Below are positions 1 through 7,214 of a stretch of 19,573 nucleotides of DNA, one piece after another (positions within the stretch are counted from its first letter, which is position 1; the number at the start of each line of letters is the position of its first letter). Below the pieces are notes generated by a model. That model was not told where the DNA came from. It saw only the letters and a program-made list of their open reading frames with translations, and made no database searches. The DNA comes from CAUSKK01 sp963532425. Lineage in GTDB: Bacteria > Pseudomonadota > Gammaproteobacteria > Cardiobacteriales > Cardiobacteriaceae. The stretch spans positions 1-19,573 of the forward strand of contig CAUSKK010000024.1 in the NCBI GenBank assembly GCA_963532425.1, written 5' to 3'. Both the position numbers and the translations under genes were made by a program.

Positions 1-1040
1 AGGAGGTGATTTTCAACCTGCCGAACACGGTGGAATCGGCCACGGCCAACGTCTATGCCGACCAGATTGAATATTTCTGCCAGCATTTTTCCCAGCGCGA
101 CCGGGTCAGCATCTCCATTCACACCCACAACGACCGGGGCGGTGCCGTGGCGGCGGCGGAGCTGGCGGTGCTGGCCGGGGCCGACCGGGTCGAGGGCACC
201 CTGCTCGGCAACGGCGAACGCACCGGCAACATGGACATCATGGTCATGGCCATGAACCTCTATGCCCAGGGCATCGACCCGGGCCTGGATTTCAGCCGCA
301 TGAACCAGATGGTGCAGATTGTCAGCGAGTGCAATAACCTGCCCGTCCACCCGCGCCACCCCTACGTGGGCGAGCTGGTCTTCACGGCCTTTTCCGGCTC
401 CCACCAGGACGCCATCAAAAAATCCCTGGAAAAACCGCACAACGGCGTCTGGGACATCGCCTATCTGCCCATCGACCCGCTGGACATCGGCCGCAGCTAT
501 CAGGACGTGGTGCGCATCAATAGCCAGTCCGGCAAGGGCGGCGTCGCCTATATCCTTGCCCGCGACCACGGCCTGCACGTGCCGCGCTGGCTGCAGATTG
601 ACTTTGCCCAGCTGGTGCAGCGCGAGAGCGAACGCACCCAGAAGGAGCTGAGCAGCGCCGACATCCTGCGCCTGTTCCAGGACAGCTACATGGGCGAGAG
701 CGCCTACCAGCTGGAGGAATACGACATCAAACGCCAGACCAAATTTGACGCCTTCGCGGCGGTGCTGAGCCGAGACGGGGAGCGCTTCGCCATTAGCGGC
801 AAGGGCAACGGCGCCCTGAGTAGCTTCATCAACGGCCTGGAAACGCTGCTGGGCCGGCAGATTACGGTGCTGAACTACAGCGAGCACGCCCTGACCAAAC
901 ACACCGACGCCCAGGCCGTGGCCTATGTGCAGCTGCTGGTGGGCGAGGACGTCCACACCGGCATCGCCTACAGCCACGACACCCTGACGGCGGTGCTGCG
1001 CGCCACCCTGGTGGCCCTGACCCCGGCCCTGGCCAACTAG
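1..1040 (+). CDS. leuA: 2-isopropylmalate synthase, C-terminal part (cut by window edge)
   Basis: This enzyme condenses acetyl-CoA with 2-oxoisovalerate, the first committed step of leucine synthesis, in the cytoplasm. The reading frame is already open at the first bases (the codon before the GTG at 6 is in frame), so the start and the first roughly 200 residues lie outside the window and the GTG is not a real start. Visible are the metal-binding IHTHNDRGG motif of the HMGL-like TIM barrel, the following GADRVEGTLLGNGERTGN stretch, and then the linker and C-terminal allosteric domain where leucine binds in this family. The sequence NNLPVHPRHPYVGELVFTAF fits the long (about 550 residue) LeuA class rather than the shorter E. 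coli class. It ends with TAG at 1038 and is followed by terminator hairpins. Identification is firm; only the N-terminus is missing. Confidence 0.95.
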   Translation, partial: EVIFNLPNTVESATANVYADQIEYFCQHFSQRDRVSISIHTHNDRGGAVAAAELAVLAGADRVEGTLLGNGERTGNMDIMVMAMNLYAQGIDPGLDFSRMNQMVQIVSECNNLPVHPRHPYVGELVFTAFSGSHQDAIKKSLEKPHNGVWDIAYLPIDPLDIGRSYQDVVRINSQSGKGGVAYILARDHGLHVPRWLQIDFAQLVQRESERTQKELSSADILRLFQDSYMGESAYQLEEYDIKRQTKFDAFAAVLSRDGERFAISGKGNGALSSFINGLETLLGRQITVLNYSEHALTKHTDAQAVAYVQLLVGEDVHTGIAYSHDTLTAVLRATLVALTPALAN

Positions 1041-1064
1041 CGGCGGGCCCCGCCGCCGGCTTTT
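1040..1064 (+). terminator. weak GC-rich hairpin just after leuA
   Basis: The arms GCGGCGG (1040-1046) and CCGCCGC (1050-1056) pair around a 3-base loop and are followed by only four T. It could be a first, leaky terminator or a 3'-end stabiliser. The stronger one follows at 1099. Confidence 0.4.
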
Positions 1065-1098
1065 CCGAACCCCCAACGGGTTTTCCAGCCCCCCACCG

Positions 1099-1128
1099 AG
1101 CGCTTCCTTGTCCGGAAGCGCTTTTTTT
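1099..1128 (+). terminator. leuA intrinsic terminator built from two repeat cores
   Basis: The arms AGCGCTTCC (1099-1107) and GGAAGCGCT (1114-1122) form a perfect 9 bp stem with loop TTGTCC, followed by seven T (1122-1128). Each arm is a near-complete copy of the GAAGCGCTTC palindrome. The terminator marks the left border of the first repeat array. Confidence 0.85.
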
Positions 1129-1301
1129 GTGGTTGGGCCGCGGCCTTTCCCGTTGGCCAATCCGAAGCGCTTCCCTTGGAAACGGGCCGGGGTAGCCCGA
1201 GCGCTTCGTTCTAAATAAATCGGCGGGAAGCGCTTCTCTGTGGCTAGGCAGCGTTTTATGAGACTGGTAAGGGGGAAGCGCTCCCCCCTCAGCCCGAAGC
1301 G

Positions 1302-1347
1302 CTTCGTTTAGAGACAAGCGGCTGTGCTTTGCCCACCGAAGCGCTTC
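1302..1347. repeat. diverged 45 bp repeat, copy 1
   Basis: The segment running from one core to the next (GTTTAGAGACAA, then CTGTGCTTTGCC, then a core) recurs in diverged form at 1676-1721. The match includes the DNA between the palindromes, so larger units were duplicated, not only the core. Confidence 0.75.
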
Positions 1348-1399
1348 ACAGAAACCGGCCCTTCCCTGCCGAAGCGCTTCGGTTGTTTCCTAAAAAGCC

Positions 1400-1521
1400 G
1401 AAGCGCTTCGTTCCAGTTGCCCAGAGGGAAGCGCTTCAACCATTCGGACTGGCCCTGCTGGAAGCGCTTCGTTCCAGTTGCCCAGTGGGAAGCGCTTCAA
1501 CCATTCGGACTGCCCCAGCCG
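1400..1521. repeat. 61 bp tandem duplication inside array 1
   Basis: Positions 1400-1460 and 1461-1521 are two head-to-tail copies that differ at 4 of 61 positions by my alignment. Each unit contains two palindrome cores 28 bp apart plus the shared spacers GTTCCAGTTGCCCAG and AACCATTCGGACTG. It is the youngest-looking duplication in the array and shows that the array grows, at least partly, by tandem duplication. Confidence 0.9.
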
Positions 1522-1675
1522 GAAGCGCTTCGCTGAAACCAATCTTTCCCAGCCGAAGCGCTCCCTTTTGGACTGCTGGAAAATCTATCTTTCCGGCTTG
1601 AAGCGCTTCGTTCTAGCAGCCCTTAGCCTGTTGGCCCTGCCGAAGCGCTTCAGCCTGCTAGCCCAGCTGGAAGCG

Positions 1676-1721
1676 CTTTGTTTAGGGACAACCAACTGTG
1701 CTTCGCCAACCGAAGCGCTTC
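1676..1721. repeat. diverged 45 bp repeat, copy 2
   Basis: Diverged second copy of the segment at 1302-1347 (GTTTAGGGACAA, then CTGTGCTTCGCC, then a core). It lies about 370 bp downstream in the same orientation. Confidence 0.75.
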
Positions 1722-2299
1722 CCTATTGCCAACCTTCTAAACCGAAGCGCTCCCTCTTTCCAGCTGGCCAGTTCAAACGAGTTCCAGACCGAAGCGCTTC
1801 GTTGTCTCCCGTCTGTTTGGGCTGAAGCGCTTCACTCCTAACAAACCGAAGCGCTTCGTCTTGATGAATCCGTCTGAAGCGCTTCTCTCTGGAACCCAGC
1901 CCCGTCCCGTCTTCGTTTGCCAGCATGCCACCGGCCCGAAGCGCTTCCTTTCCAGCAGCCTTTTGAGAACGAAGCGCTTCAATCCAAGCGCCGGCCAGGG
2001 GGAAGCGCTCCGTCGTCTGGCTCTTTCTTGGAACGAAACGCTTCAGACTGTCGGCTCTGCCGAAGCGCTTCGTTTTAGAGCGGGCCGGGGTGAGAGTGAA
2101 GCGCTTCGTTCGGAACGACTTGTTTAACCGGCCGCACTCCTTACCCAGCAGCTGAAAACCTAGCTGGGCAGAAGCGCTTCCCTCTGAATCGACAGGCTAG
2201 GCGAATCGAAGCGCTCACCCTTTTAAACGCCTTCCAAATTGAAGCGCTTCGTTGTCCGGAACCTTCACGGAACGAAGCGCTTCCCCCCAACGCGCCCAC

Positions 2300-2324
2300 A
2301 AAAAAAGCGCCCCCGGAGGGGCGC
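2300..2324 (-). terminator. acnB intrinsic terminator
   Basis: Read on the minus strand, GCGCCCC (2324-2318) pairs with GGGGCGC (2313-2307) and runs into seven T (2306-2300). It starts 17 bases after the acnB stop. It contains no GAAGCGCTTC core and forms the right border of array 1. Confidence 0.9.
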
Positions 2325-2340
2325 CGCTGGTGAAGTGGCT

Positions 2341-4938
2341 TTAAATCTTCACATCGTTGGCCTTGGCCACATAGTCATCGATTTGGTCGAAGTTCATGTA
2401 GCGGTAGGTGTCGGCCTGGTCCTTGTAGAGCAAGGCCACCTGTTCCATATACTCGGCCGGGGTCGGCAGCCGCGCCAGCAGGGCACAGACCGCCGCCAGT
2501 TCCGCCGAGGCCAGATAAACCCGGGCCTCCTTGCCCATGCGGTTCGGGAAATTGCGCGTCGAGGTCGAAACCACCGTGGCGCCGTCTTTGACCCGGGCCT
2601 GGTTGCCCATGCACAGGGAGCAGCCGGGCACCTCGGTGCGGGCGCCGGCCTTGCCGTAGATGCTGTAGTAGCCCTCTTCGGTCAGCAGGGCCTGGTCCAT
2701 TTTCGTTGGCGGCGCAATCCACAGCCGGGTCGGAATCATGCTGGCCTGCTGGTTCAGCAGCTTGCCCACGGCGCGAAAGTGGCCGATGTTGGTCATGCAG
2801 GAGCCGATGAAGACCTCGTCCACGGGGTCGCCCTGCACCTCGGACAGGCGGCGGGCGTCGTCCGGGTCGTTGGGACAGCAGACAATGGGTTCCTTGATTT
2901 CGTCCATGTTGATGTCGATGACGGCCGCATATTCCGCGTCCTTGTCCGCCGCCAGCAGCTGGGGATTGGCCAGCCAGTCCTCCATGCCCTTGATGCGCCG
3001 TTCCAGACTGCGCCGGTCGCCGTAGCCCTCGGCAATCATCCAGCGCAGCAGCACGATATTGGACTGGAGATATTCGATGATGGGTTCCTTATTCAATTTA
3101 ATGGTGCAGGCGGCGGCGGAACGCTCGGCGGACGCGTCGGAGAGCTCGAAGGCCTGTTCCACCTTCAGATTTTCCAGGCCCTCGATTTCCAGAATCTTGC
3201 CGGAGAAGATGTTTTTCTTGCCCTTTTTCTCCACGGTCAGCAGGCCCATTTCGATGGCCTTCAGCGGAATGGCGTGCACCAAATCGCGCAGGGTGATGCC
3301 CGGCTGCAATTTACCGGAGAAGCGCACCAGCACTGATTCGGGCATGTCCAGGGGCATCACGCCGGTGGCGGCGGCAAAGGCCACCAGACCGGAGCCGGCC
3401 GGGAAGGAAATGCCAATGGGGAAGCGGGTGTGGGAGTCGCCGCCGGTGCCCACCTGGTCGGGCAGGAGCATGCGGTTGAGCCAGGAGTGAATGACACCGT
3501 CGCCGGGGCGCAGGGAGATGCCGCCGCGATTGCGAATGAAGTCCGGCAGGGTGTGGTGGGTCTGCACGTCCACCGGCTTGGGATAGGCGGCGGTGTGGCA
3601 GAAGGACTGCATGACCAAATCGGCGGAGAAGCCCAGGCAGGCCAAATCCTTGAGCTCGTCCCGGGTCATGGGGCCGGTGGTGTCCTGGGAGCCGACGGAA
3701 CTCATGCGCGGTTCACAGTACTGGCCCGGCCGCACGCCCGGCAGACCGCAGGCCCGGCCCACCATTTTCTGGGCCAGGGTGAAGCCCCGGTTGCTGGCGG
3801 CCACGGCCGGCGGGGTGGCGAAAACGTCGCTGGCCGGCAGACCGAGGGCGGCCCGGGCCTTGGCGGTCAGCGCGCGGCCGATGATGAGCGGAATGCGGCC
3901 GCCGGCGCGCACCTCGTCCAGCAGCACGTCGGTTTTCAGCTGGAATTCACTCAGCACCCGGTCGCTGTCGTGGGCGGTGATTTTGCCGGCATAGGGATAG
4001 AGGTCGATGACATCGCCCATGTTGAGGCCGCTCACGTCGGTTTCGATGGGCAGGGAGCCGGCGTCCTCCATGGTGTTGAAGAAGATGGGGGCAATCTTGC
4101 CGCCGAGGACGAAGCCACCGGCGCGCTTGTTCGGAATGAAGGGAATGTCATCGCCCATCAGCCAGAGCACCGAGTTGGTGGCGGATTTGCGCGAGGAGCC
4201 GGTGCCGACCACGTCGCCGACGTAGACCAGCGGGAAGCCGGCCTCCTTCAGCTTTTCAATTTGCCGCATGGGGCCGACCACGCCGGGCTCGTCGGGCTCG
4301 ATGCCGTCGCGCGGGTTCTTCAGCATGGCCAGGGCGTGCAGGGGAATATCCGGCCGCGACCAGGCGTCCTGGGCCGGGGACAGGTCGTCGGTGTTGGTTT
4401 CGCCGCTGACCTTGAAGACGCGCAGGCTGATTTTTTCCGCCAGCTGGGGCCGGGCCAGGAACCAGTCGGCATCGGCCCAGGATTGCAGCACCTGCTGGGC
4501 GTATTGATTGCCGGCCTCGGCCTTTTCCACCACGTCGTGGAAGTGGTCGAAAATCAGCAGGGTGTGGGACAGGGCCTTGACCGCCGCCGGCGCCAGCTGC
4601 TCATCGTCCAGGGCACGCAGCAGCGGGTCGATGTTGTAGCCGCCCTGCATGGTGCCGAGCAGTTCCACCGCCCGCACTGGCGAAATCAGCGGCGAAGTGG
4701 CGTCGCCGGCAGCCAGGGCCGAGAGGAAGGAGGCTTTCACATAGGCGCTCTCATCGACGCCGGCGGGAATGCGGTTCTCGAACAAATCCAGCAGCCGGGC
4801 TTCGCTGCCGGCTGGGGGATTTTTCAGCAGCTCAATCAAATCGGCGGTTTGCTGCTTGGATAGGGGCAGGGGCACGATGCCTTTGGCGGCCCGTTCGGCG
4901 GCCTGGGCGTCATAGTGGGAGAGAAATTCAACGTTCAT
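2341..4938 (-). CDS. acnB: aconitate hydratase B
   Basis: This is the TCA-cycle enzyme that interconverts citrate and isocitrate through cis-aconitate; AcnB-type proteins usually also handle 2-methylisocitrate dehydration. The product is 865 residues, the usual AcnB length. The N-terminus has the HEAT-like domain special to AcnB (MNVEFLSHYDAQAAERAAKG), followed by the swivel domain (residues about 170-380) and the catalytic domains. The three [4Fe-4S] ligands are visible as C714 (GSCMTNIGHFRA) and C773/C776 (VPGCSLCMGNQ), with the same spacing as in E. coli. The ATG at 4938 is preferred over an in-frame ATG 57 bases upstream because GAGG lies six bases before it and the family sequence begins there. 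The gene is divergent from efp and convergent with leuA, with array 1 in between. Long open frames on the opposite strand are GC-rich shadows. Confidence 0.97.
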   Translation of the reverse strand: MNVEFLSHYDAQAAERAAKGIVPLPLSKQQTADLIELLKNPPAGSEARLLDLFENRIPAGVDESAYVKASFLSALAAGDATSPLISPVRAVELLGTMQGGYNIDPLLRALDDEQLAPAAVKALSHTLLIFDHFHDVVEKAEAGNQYAQQVLQSWADADWFLARPQLAEKISLRVFKVSGETNTDDLSPAQDAWSRPDIPLHALAMLKNPRDGIEPDEPGVVGPMRQIEKLKEAGFPLVYVGDVVGTGSSRKSATNSVLWLMGDDIPFIPNKRAGGFVLGGKIAPIFFNTMEDAGSLPIETDVSGLNMGDVIDLYPYAGKITAHDSDRVLSEFQLKTDVLLDEVRAGGRIPLIIGRALTAKARAALGLPASDVFATPPAVAASNRGFTLAQKMVGRACGLPGVRPGQYCEPRMSSVGSQDTTGPMTRDELKDLACLGFSADLVMQSFCHTAAYPKPVDVQTHHTLPDFIRNRGGISLRPGDGVIHSWLNRMLLPDQVGTGGDSHTRFPIGISFPAGSGLVAFAAATGVMPLDMPESVLVRFSGKLQPGITLRDLVHAIPLKAIEMGLLTVEKKGKKNIFSGKILEIEGLENLKVEQAFELSDASAERSAAACTIKLNKEPIIEYLQSNIVLLRWMIAEGYGDRRSLERRIKGMEDWLANPQLLAADKDAEYAAVIDINMDEIKEPIVCCPNDPDDARRLSEVQGDPVDEVFIGSCMTNIGHFRAVGKLLNQQASMIPTRLWIAPPTKMDQALLTEEGYYSIYGKAGARTEVPGCSLCMGNQARVKDGATVVSTSTRNFPNRMGKEARVYLASAELAAVCALLARLPTPAEYMEQVALLYKDQADTYRYMNFDQIDDYVAKANDVKI

Positions 4939-5033
4939 AGATGCCTCATTGTTGATATAGATGTCGCGCCGGAGCGCTGGGGTTTTTATTAACACAAAAA
5001 GCCCGGCGCCGGCCAGTAGCTCCGGCCGTGGCC

Positions 5034-5177
5034 TTGAATTTAAAACAAATTTATTTGGACAACCGGCTAGTTTCTGAACAAATCGTAATCTCGTCGGCCC
5101 GCCGGCGGCGTTAAACGCCGGGCCGGTTTTTCTTCTATAATCGCCGCCTTTATTTATTTCTTAAGGAAACATCTTCT
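5034..5177 (+). promoter_or_regulatory. efp upstream region: hairpin with T-run and a TATAAT box
   Basis: In the 239 bp between the divergent acnB and efp starts there is an AT-rich block (5034-5060). It is followed by a hairpin with CCGGC/GCCGG outer arms, an inner GGCGT/ACGCC stem and a GG bulge (about 5102-5126), then TTTTT. Immediately after comes TATAAT (5136-5141), a good -10 box for efp without a clear -35. If transcription also starts in the AT-rich block, the hairpin would act as an attenuator; otherwise it is an upstream structure. AAGGAA (5163-5168) is the efp ribosome binding site. No GAAGCGCTTC core occurs here. Confidence 0.45.
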
Positions 5178-5747
5178 ATGGCAACTTTTTCCACCAACGA
5201 ATTCAAGGGCGGCCTCAAAATCATGCTGGACGGCGACCCCTACACCATCGTTGAAAATGAATTCGTCAAGCCCGGCAAGGGCCAGGCCTTCAACCGCGTG
5301 AAAGTGCGCAACCTCAAAACCGGCCGCGTCATCGAGCGCACCTTCAAATCCGGCGAAACCGTCGAGGCCGCCGATGTGCTCGAAACCAACATGCAGTACC
5401 TCTACAAGGACGAGGGCAGCTGGCACTTCATGAATCCGGAAACCTTCGAGCAGCTGCCCGCCGATGCCGCCGCCGTGGCCGATGCGGAAAAATGGCTGCT
5501 GGAACAGGCCCTGTGCACGGTCATTCTCTGGGACGGCAACATCATCAGCGTCAGCGCCCCCAACTTCGTGGAACTGAAAATCGTCGATACGGACCCGGGT
5601 CTACGTGGCGACACCTCCGGCGGCGGTGGTAAACCGGCCACGCTGGAAACCGGCGCCGTGGTGCGCGTGCCGCTCTTCCTCAGCATCGGCGACGTCATCA
5701 AGGTGGACACCCGCAGCGCCGAGTATCTGGGCCGCGCCAAGGACTAA
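5178..5747 (+). CDS. efp: elongation factor P
   Basis: EF-P binds the ribosome between the P and E sites and relieves stalling at polyproline runs. The product is 189 residues, the normal size, with the KOW-like N-terminal domain and two OB domains; the C-terminal signature region (LRGDTSGGGGKPATLETGAVVRVPLF) is intact. The domain I loop reads VKPGKGQAF with lysine at position 34. This is the residue beta-lysylated by EpmA/EpmB in enterobacteria. It is not the arginine glycosylated by EarP, nor the proline-flanked lysine of the Bacillus type. That makes the EpmA/EpmB route the likely one here, although neither gene is in the window. The ATG at 5178 follows AAGGAA. The end of efp carries the ribosome binding site for the next gene, so the two are probably cotranscribed. 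Confidence 0.97.
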   Translation: MATFSTNEFKGGLKIMLDGDPYTIVENEFVKPGKGQAFNRVKVRNLKTGRVIERTFKSGETVEAADVLETNMQYLYKDEGSWHFMNPETFEQLPADAAAVADAEKWLLEQALCTVILWDGNIISVSAPNFVELKIVDTDPGLRGDTSGGGGKPATLETGAVVRVPLFLSIGDVIKVDTRSAEYLGRAKD

Positions 5748-5751
5748 GCCC

Positions 5752-6378
5752 GTGGCCGTTGTGAAGAGTACCGCCTGGCTGCTGGCCGCCGGGGCGCTGA
5801 CCTCCTGCATCACCGTCAATATCTACTTCCCCGCCGCCGCCGCCGAGAAGGTGGCCGATACCATCATCCAGGAGGTCTGGTCGCAGAAAACCGAGGGGAA
5901 GGAGGCCAAGGACAGGGACAGCAAGCAGGACAGCGCCGCCCGGCCGGAGCAGGCCGCCCTGGAACGGGGCGCCCGCCAGCTGGCGCTGGCACTCTTCACG
6001 GCCCTGAGCGGCGAGGCCCGGGCCGCTAGCCCGGATTTCAACGCCTCGTCGCCGGAGATTGAGAAAATCAAGGCCAAAATGAGCAAGCGCTTCGGCCAGA
6101 TGGCCCCCCATTTCGACAGCGGCGCCATTGGCCTGACCGCCGATGGGCTGGTGGCCGTGCGCGATGCCGAGGCCGTGCCGATGGCCGAGCGGGCCAAGCT
6201 CAACCAGCTGGTCAAGGCCGAAAACGCCGACCGCCACGCCCTCTACGCCGCCATTGCCGCCGCCAATAATCACCCCGAGTGGCAGGGGGACATTCAGAAA
6301 ACCTTCGCCGGTCGCTGGATTAGCCAGGCCCAATCCGGCTGGTACTACCAGGAAAACGGCAGCTGGAGGCAGAAATAA
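5752..6378 (+). CDS. DUF1318 / YdbL-like lipoprotein
   Basis: The function is not known. From the GTG at 5752 (AAGGA eight bases upstream, inside the end of efp) the product is 208 residues. It starts with a short lipoprotein signal ending in LTSC (Cys about 19) and continues CITVNIYFPAAAAEKVADTI, typical of envelope lipoproteins of the DUF1318 type. A charged, low-complexity stretch (about 43-75) follows. The C-terminal domain reads GLTADGLVAVRDAE, NADRHALYAAIAAAN and GWYYQENGSW, matching YdbL/DUF1318 proteins. A second GTG at 5761 would also keep the signal peptide. The stop overlaps the start of the exonuclease gene by one base. The protein is probably anchored to a membrane facing the periplasm; YdbL-type proteins are often encoded with a YdbH/intermembrane-transport partner, which is absent here. 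Confidence 0.8.
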   Translation: MAVVKSTAWLLAAGALTSCITVNIYFPAAAAEKVADTIIQEVWSQKTEGKEAKDRDSKQDSAARPEQAALERGARQLALALFTALSGEARAASPDFNASSPEIEKIKAKMSKRFGQMAPHFDSGAIGLTADGLVAVRDAEAVPMAERAKLNQLVKAENADRHALYAAIAAANNHPEWQGDIQKTFAGRWISQAQSGWYYQENGSWRQK

Positions 6379-7172
6379 TGTTCAAAGACAATATTCTCGT
6401 CTTCGACATCGAGACGGTGGCCGACGTGGCCGGCTACCGCCGCCTGCACGCGCTCAAGGGCGGCAGCGCCGCCGAGGTGGCCCAGCTCATGGCCAGCGAA
6501 CGGCTCGCCGACAGCGGCACCAGCTTTCTGCGCCCCCATCTGCACCGGATAGTGGCCATTTCCGTGCTGCTCAACGAGCCCCAGCGCGGCATCCGCCTCT
6601 GGTCCCTGGGCGACGAGCACAGCGACGAGGCCGAGCTGGTGCGCCGCTTCTTCGCCGGCATCGACCGCTTCGTGCCAAATCTGGTCAGCTGGAACGGCGG
6701 CAACTTCGATTTGCCGGTGCTGCACTACCGCGCTATGCGCCACGGCATCAGCGCCCGCCAGTACTTTGAAACCGGCGAGCACAATCCCAAATTCCGCTTC
6801 AACAACTATCTCAGCCGCTACCACTGGCGCCATACGGATTTGATGGATGTGCTCGCCTTTTATAACAACGGCAACGCCGTCAAGCTGGACGAGCTCGCCA
6901 AACTCTGCGGTTTTCCCGGCAAGCTGGCCATGGACGGTTCCGCCGTGCAGGAGCGCTTCGAGCGCGGCGAAATCGAGGCCATCCGCAACTACTGTGAAAC
7001 CGACGTCCTCAATACCTATCTGCTCTATCTGCGCTTTGAGCTGCTGCGCGGCAACCTCAACCAGCTGCAGTACGAGGCCCAGCTGGAGCAGGTGAAAAAC
7101 TACCTGCGCCAGGACGGGGCCCCCGACCACTGGCATGACTTCCTGGAAGCCTGGCAAGCCAACGAGGCCTAG
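6378..7172 (+). CDS. predicted 3'-5' exonuclease of the PolB exonuclease-like family
   Basis: The 264-residue protein has an RNase H-like DnaQ-type fold. Exo I is visible as VFDIET (residues 8-13, acidic D10 and E12), Exo II as WNGGNFDLPVL (about residues 101-111), and Exo III as YCETDVLNTYLLY near residue 210. These supply the acidic residues that bind two metal ions. It matches the stand-alone family related to the proofreading domain of DNA polymerase B, which has no polymerase domain. Its nucleic-acid substrate is not established. The ATG overlaps the last base of the upstream stop codon, so translation is probably coupled to the lipoprotein gene. A hairpin terminator follows at 7178. Confidence 0.88.
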   Translation: MFKDNILVFDIETVADVAGYRRLHALKGGSAAEVAQLMASERLADSGTSFLRPHLHRIVAISVLLNEPQRGIRLWSLGDEHSDEAELVRRFFAGIDRFVPNLVSWNGGNFDLPVLHYRAMRHGISARQYFETGEHNPKFRFNNYLSRYHWRHTDLMDVLAFYNNGNAVKLDELAKLCGFPGKLAMDGSAVQERFERGEIEAIRNYCETDVLNTYLLYLRFELLRGNLNQLQYEAQLEQVKNYLRQDGAPDHWHDFLEAWQANEA

Positions 7173-7177
7173 TCCCT

Positions 7178-7204
7178 GCCCGACCCGGTCGGGCTTTTTC
7201 TTTT
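7178..7204 (+). terminator. terminator after the exonuclease gene, directly in front of trhP
   Basis: The arms GCCCGAC (7178-7184) and GTCGGGC (7188-7194) with loop CCG are followed by TTTTTCTTTT. The T-run ends about 11-15 bases before the trhP start, leaving room only for a weak ribosome binding site. It may work as a terminator for the efp operon and as an attenuator for trhP at the same time. Confidence 0.8.
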
Positions 7205-7214
7205 GAGAATTTTT

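Larger units (their letters stand above)
1129..2299. repeat. GAAGCGCTTC palindrome array 1 (about 32 cores)
   Basis: This stretch has no credible gene. It carries the 10 bp palindrome GAAGCGCTTC again and again, with unrelated or weakly related DNA between. Exact copies start at about 1164, 1227, 1296, 1338, 1371, 1400, 1428, 1461, 1489, 1522, 1600, 1642, 1712, 1791, 1824, 1848, 1876, 1938, 1971, 2062, 2098, 2171, 2241 and 2274. One- or two-base variants occur near 1199, 1275, 1555, 1670, 1744, 2002, 2035 and 2208. Start-to-start spacing is most often 32-33 bp (about ten intervals), then 27-29 bp. The core is often followed by GTTC or CCCT and preceded by CC or GG. The array fills the gap between the leuA and acnB terminators, which face each other. 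Open frames across it encode KRF, SAS and EAL motifs simply because the core has no stop in any frame. Confidence 0.95.

Noticed and set aside
862..1317. 151-codon minus-strand frame running from array 1 into leuA
   Set aside because: Composed of array repeats and an antisense shadow of the leuA C-terminus; it crosses the leuA terminator.
1324..2127. Several open frames of 70-115 codons across array 1
   Set aside because: They exist because GAAGCGCTTC has no stop in any frame; translations are just KRF, SAS and EAL repeats with no domain, ribosome binding site or consistent frame.
1129..2299. CRISPR array
   Set aside because: The repeat is only 10 bp and perfectly palindromic, spacing varies from about 21 to 73 bp, cores are mutated throughout, and no cas gene is present.
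1129..2299. Operator array for a LacI-family regulator, since such operators often have AAGCGCTT-like centres
   Set aside because: No regulated promoter lies next to the array, and the copy number is far above any known operator cluster; kept only as a remote possibility.
2239..4863. Long plus-strand open frames (365 and 477 codons) over acnB
   Set aside because: Antisense shadows caused by high GC at third codon positions of acnB; His/Gly/Ala/Val-rich with no domain.
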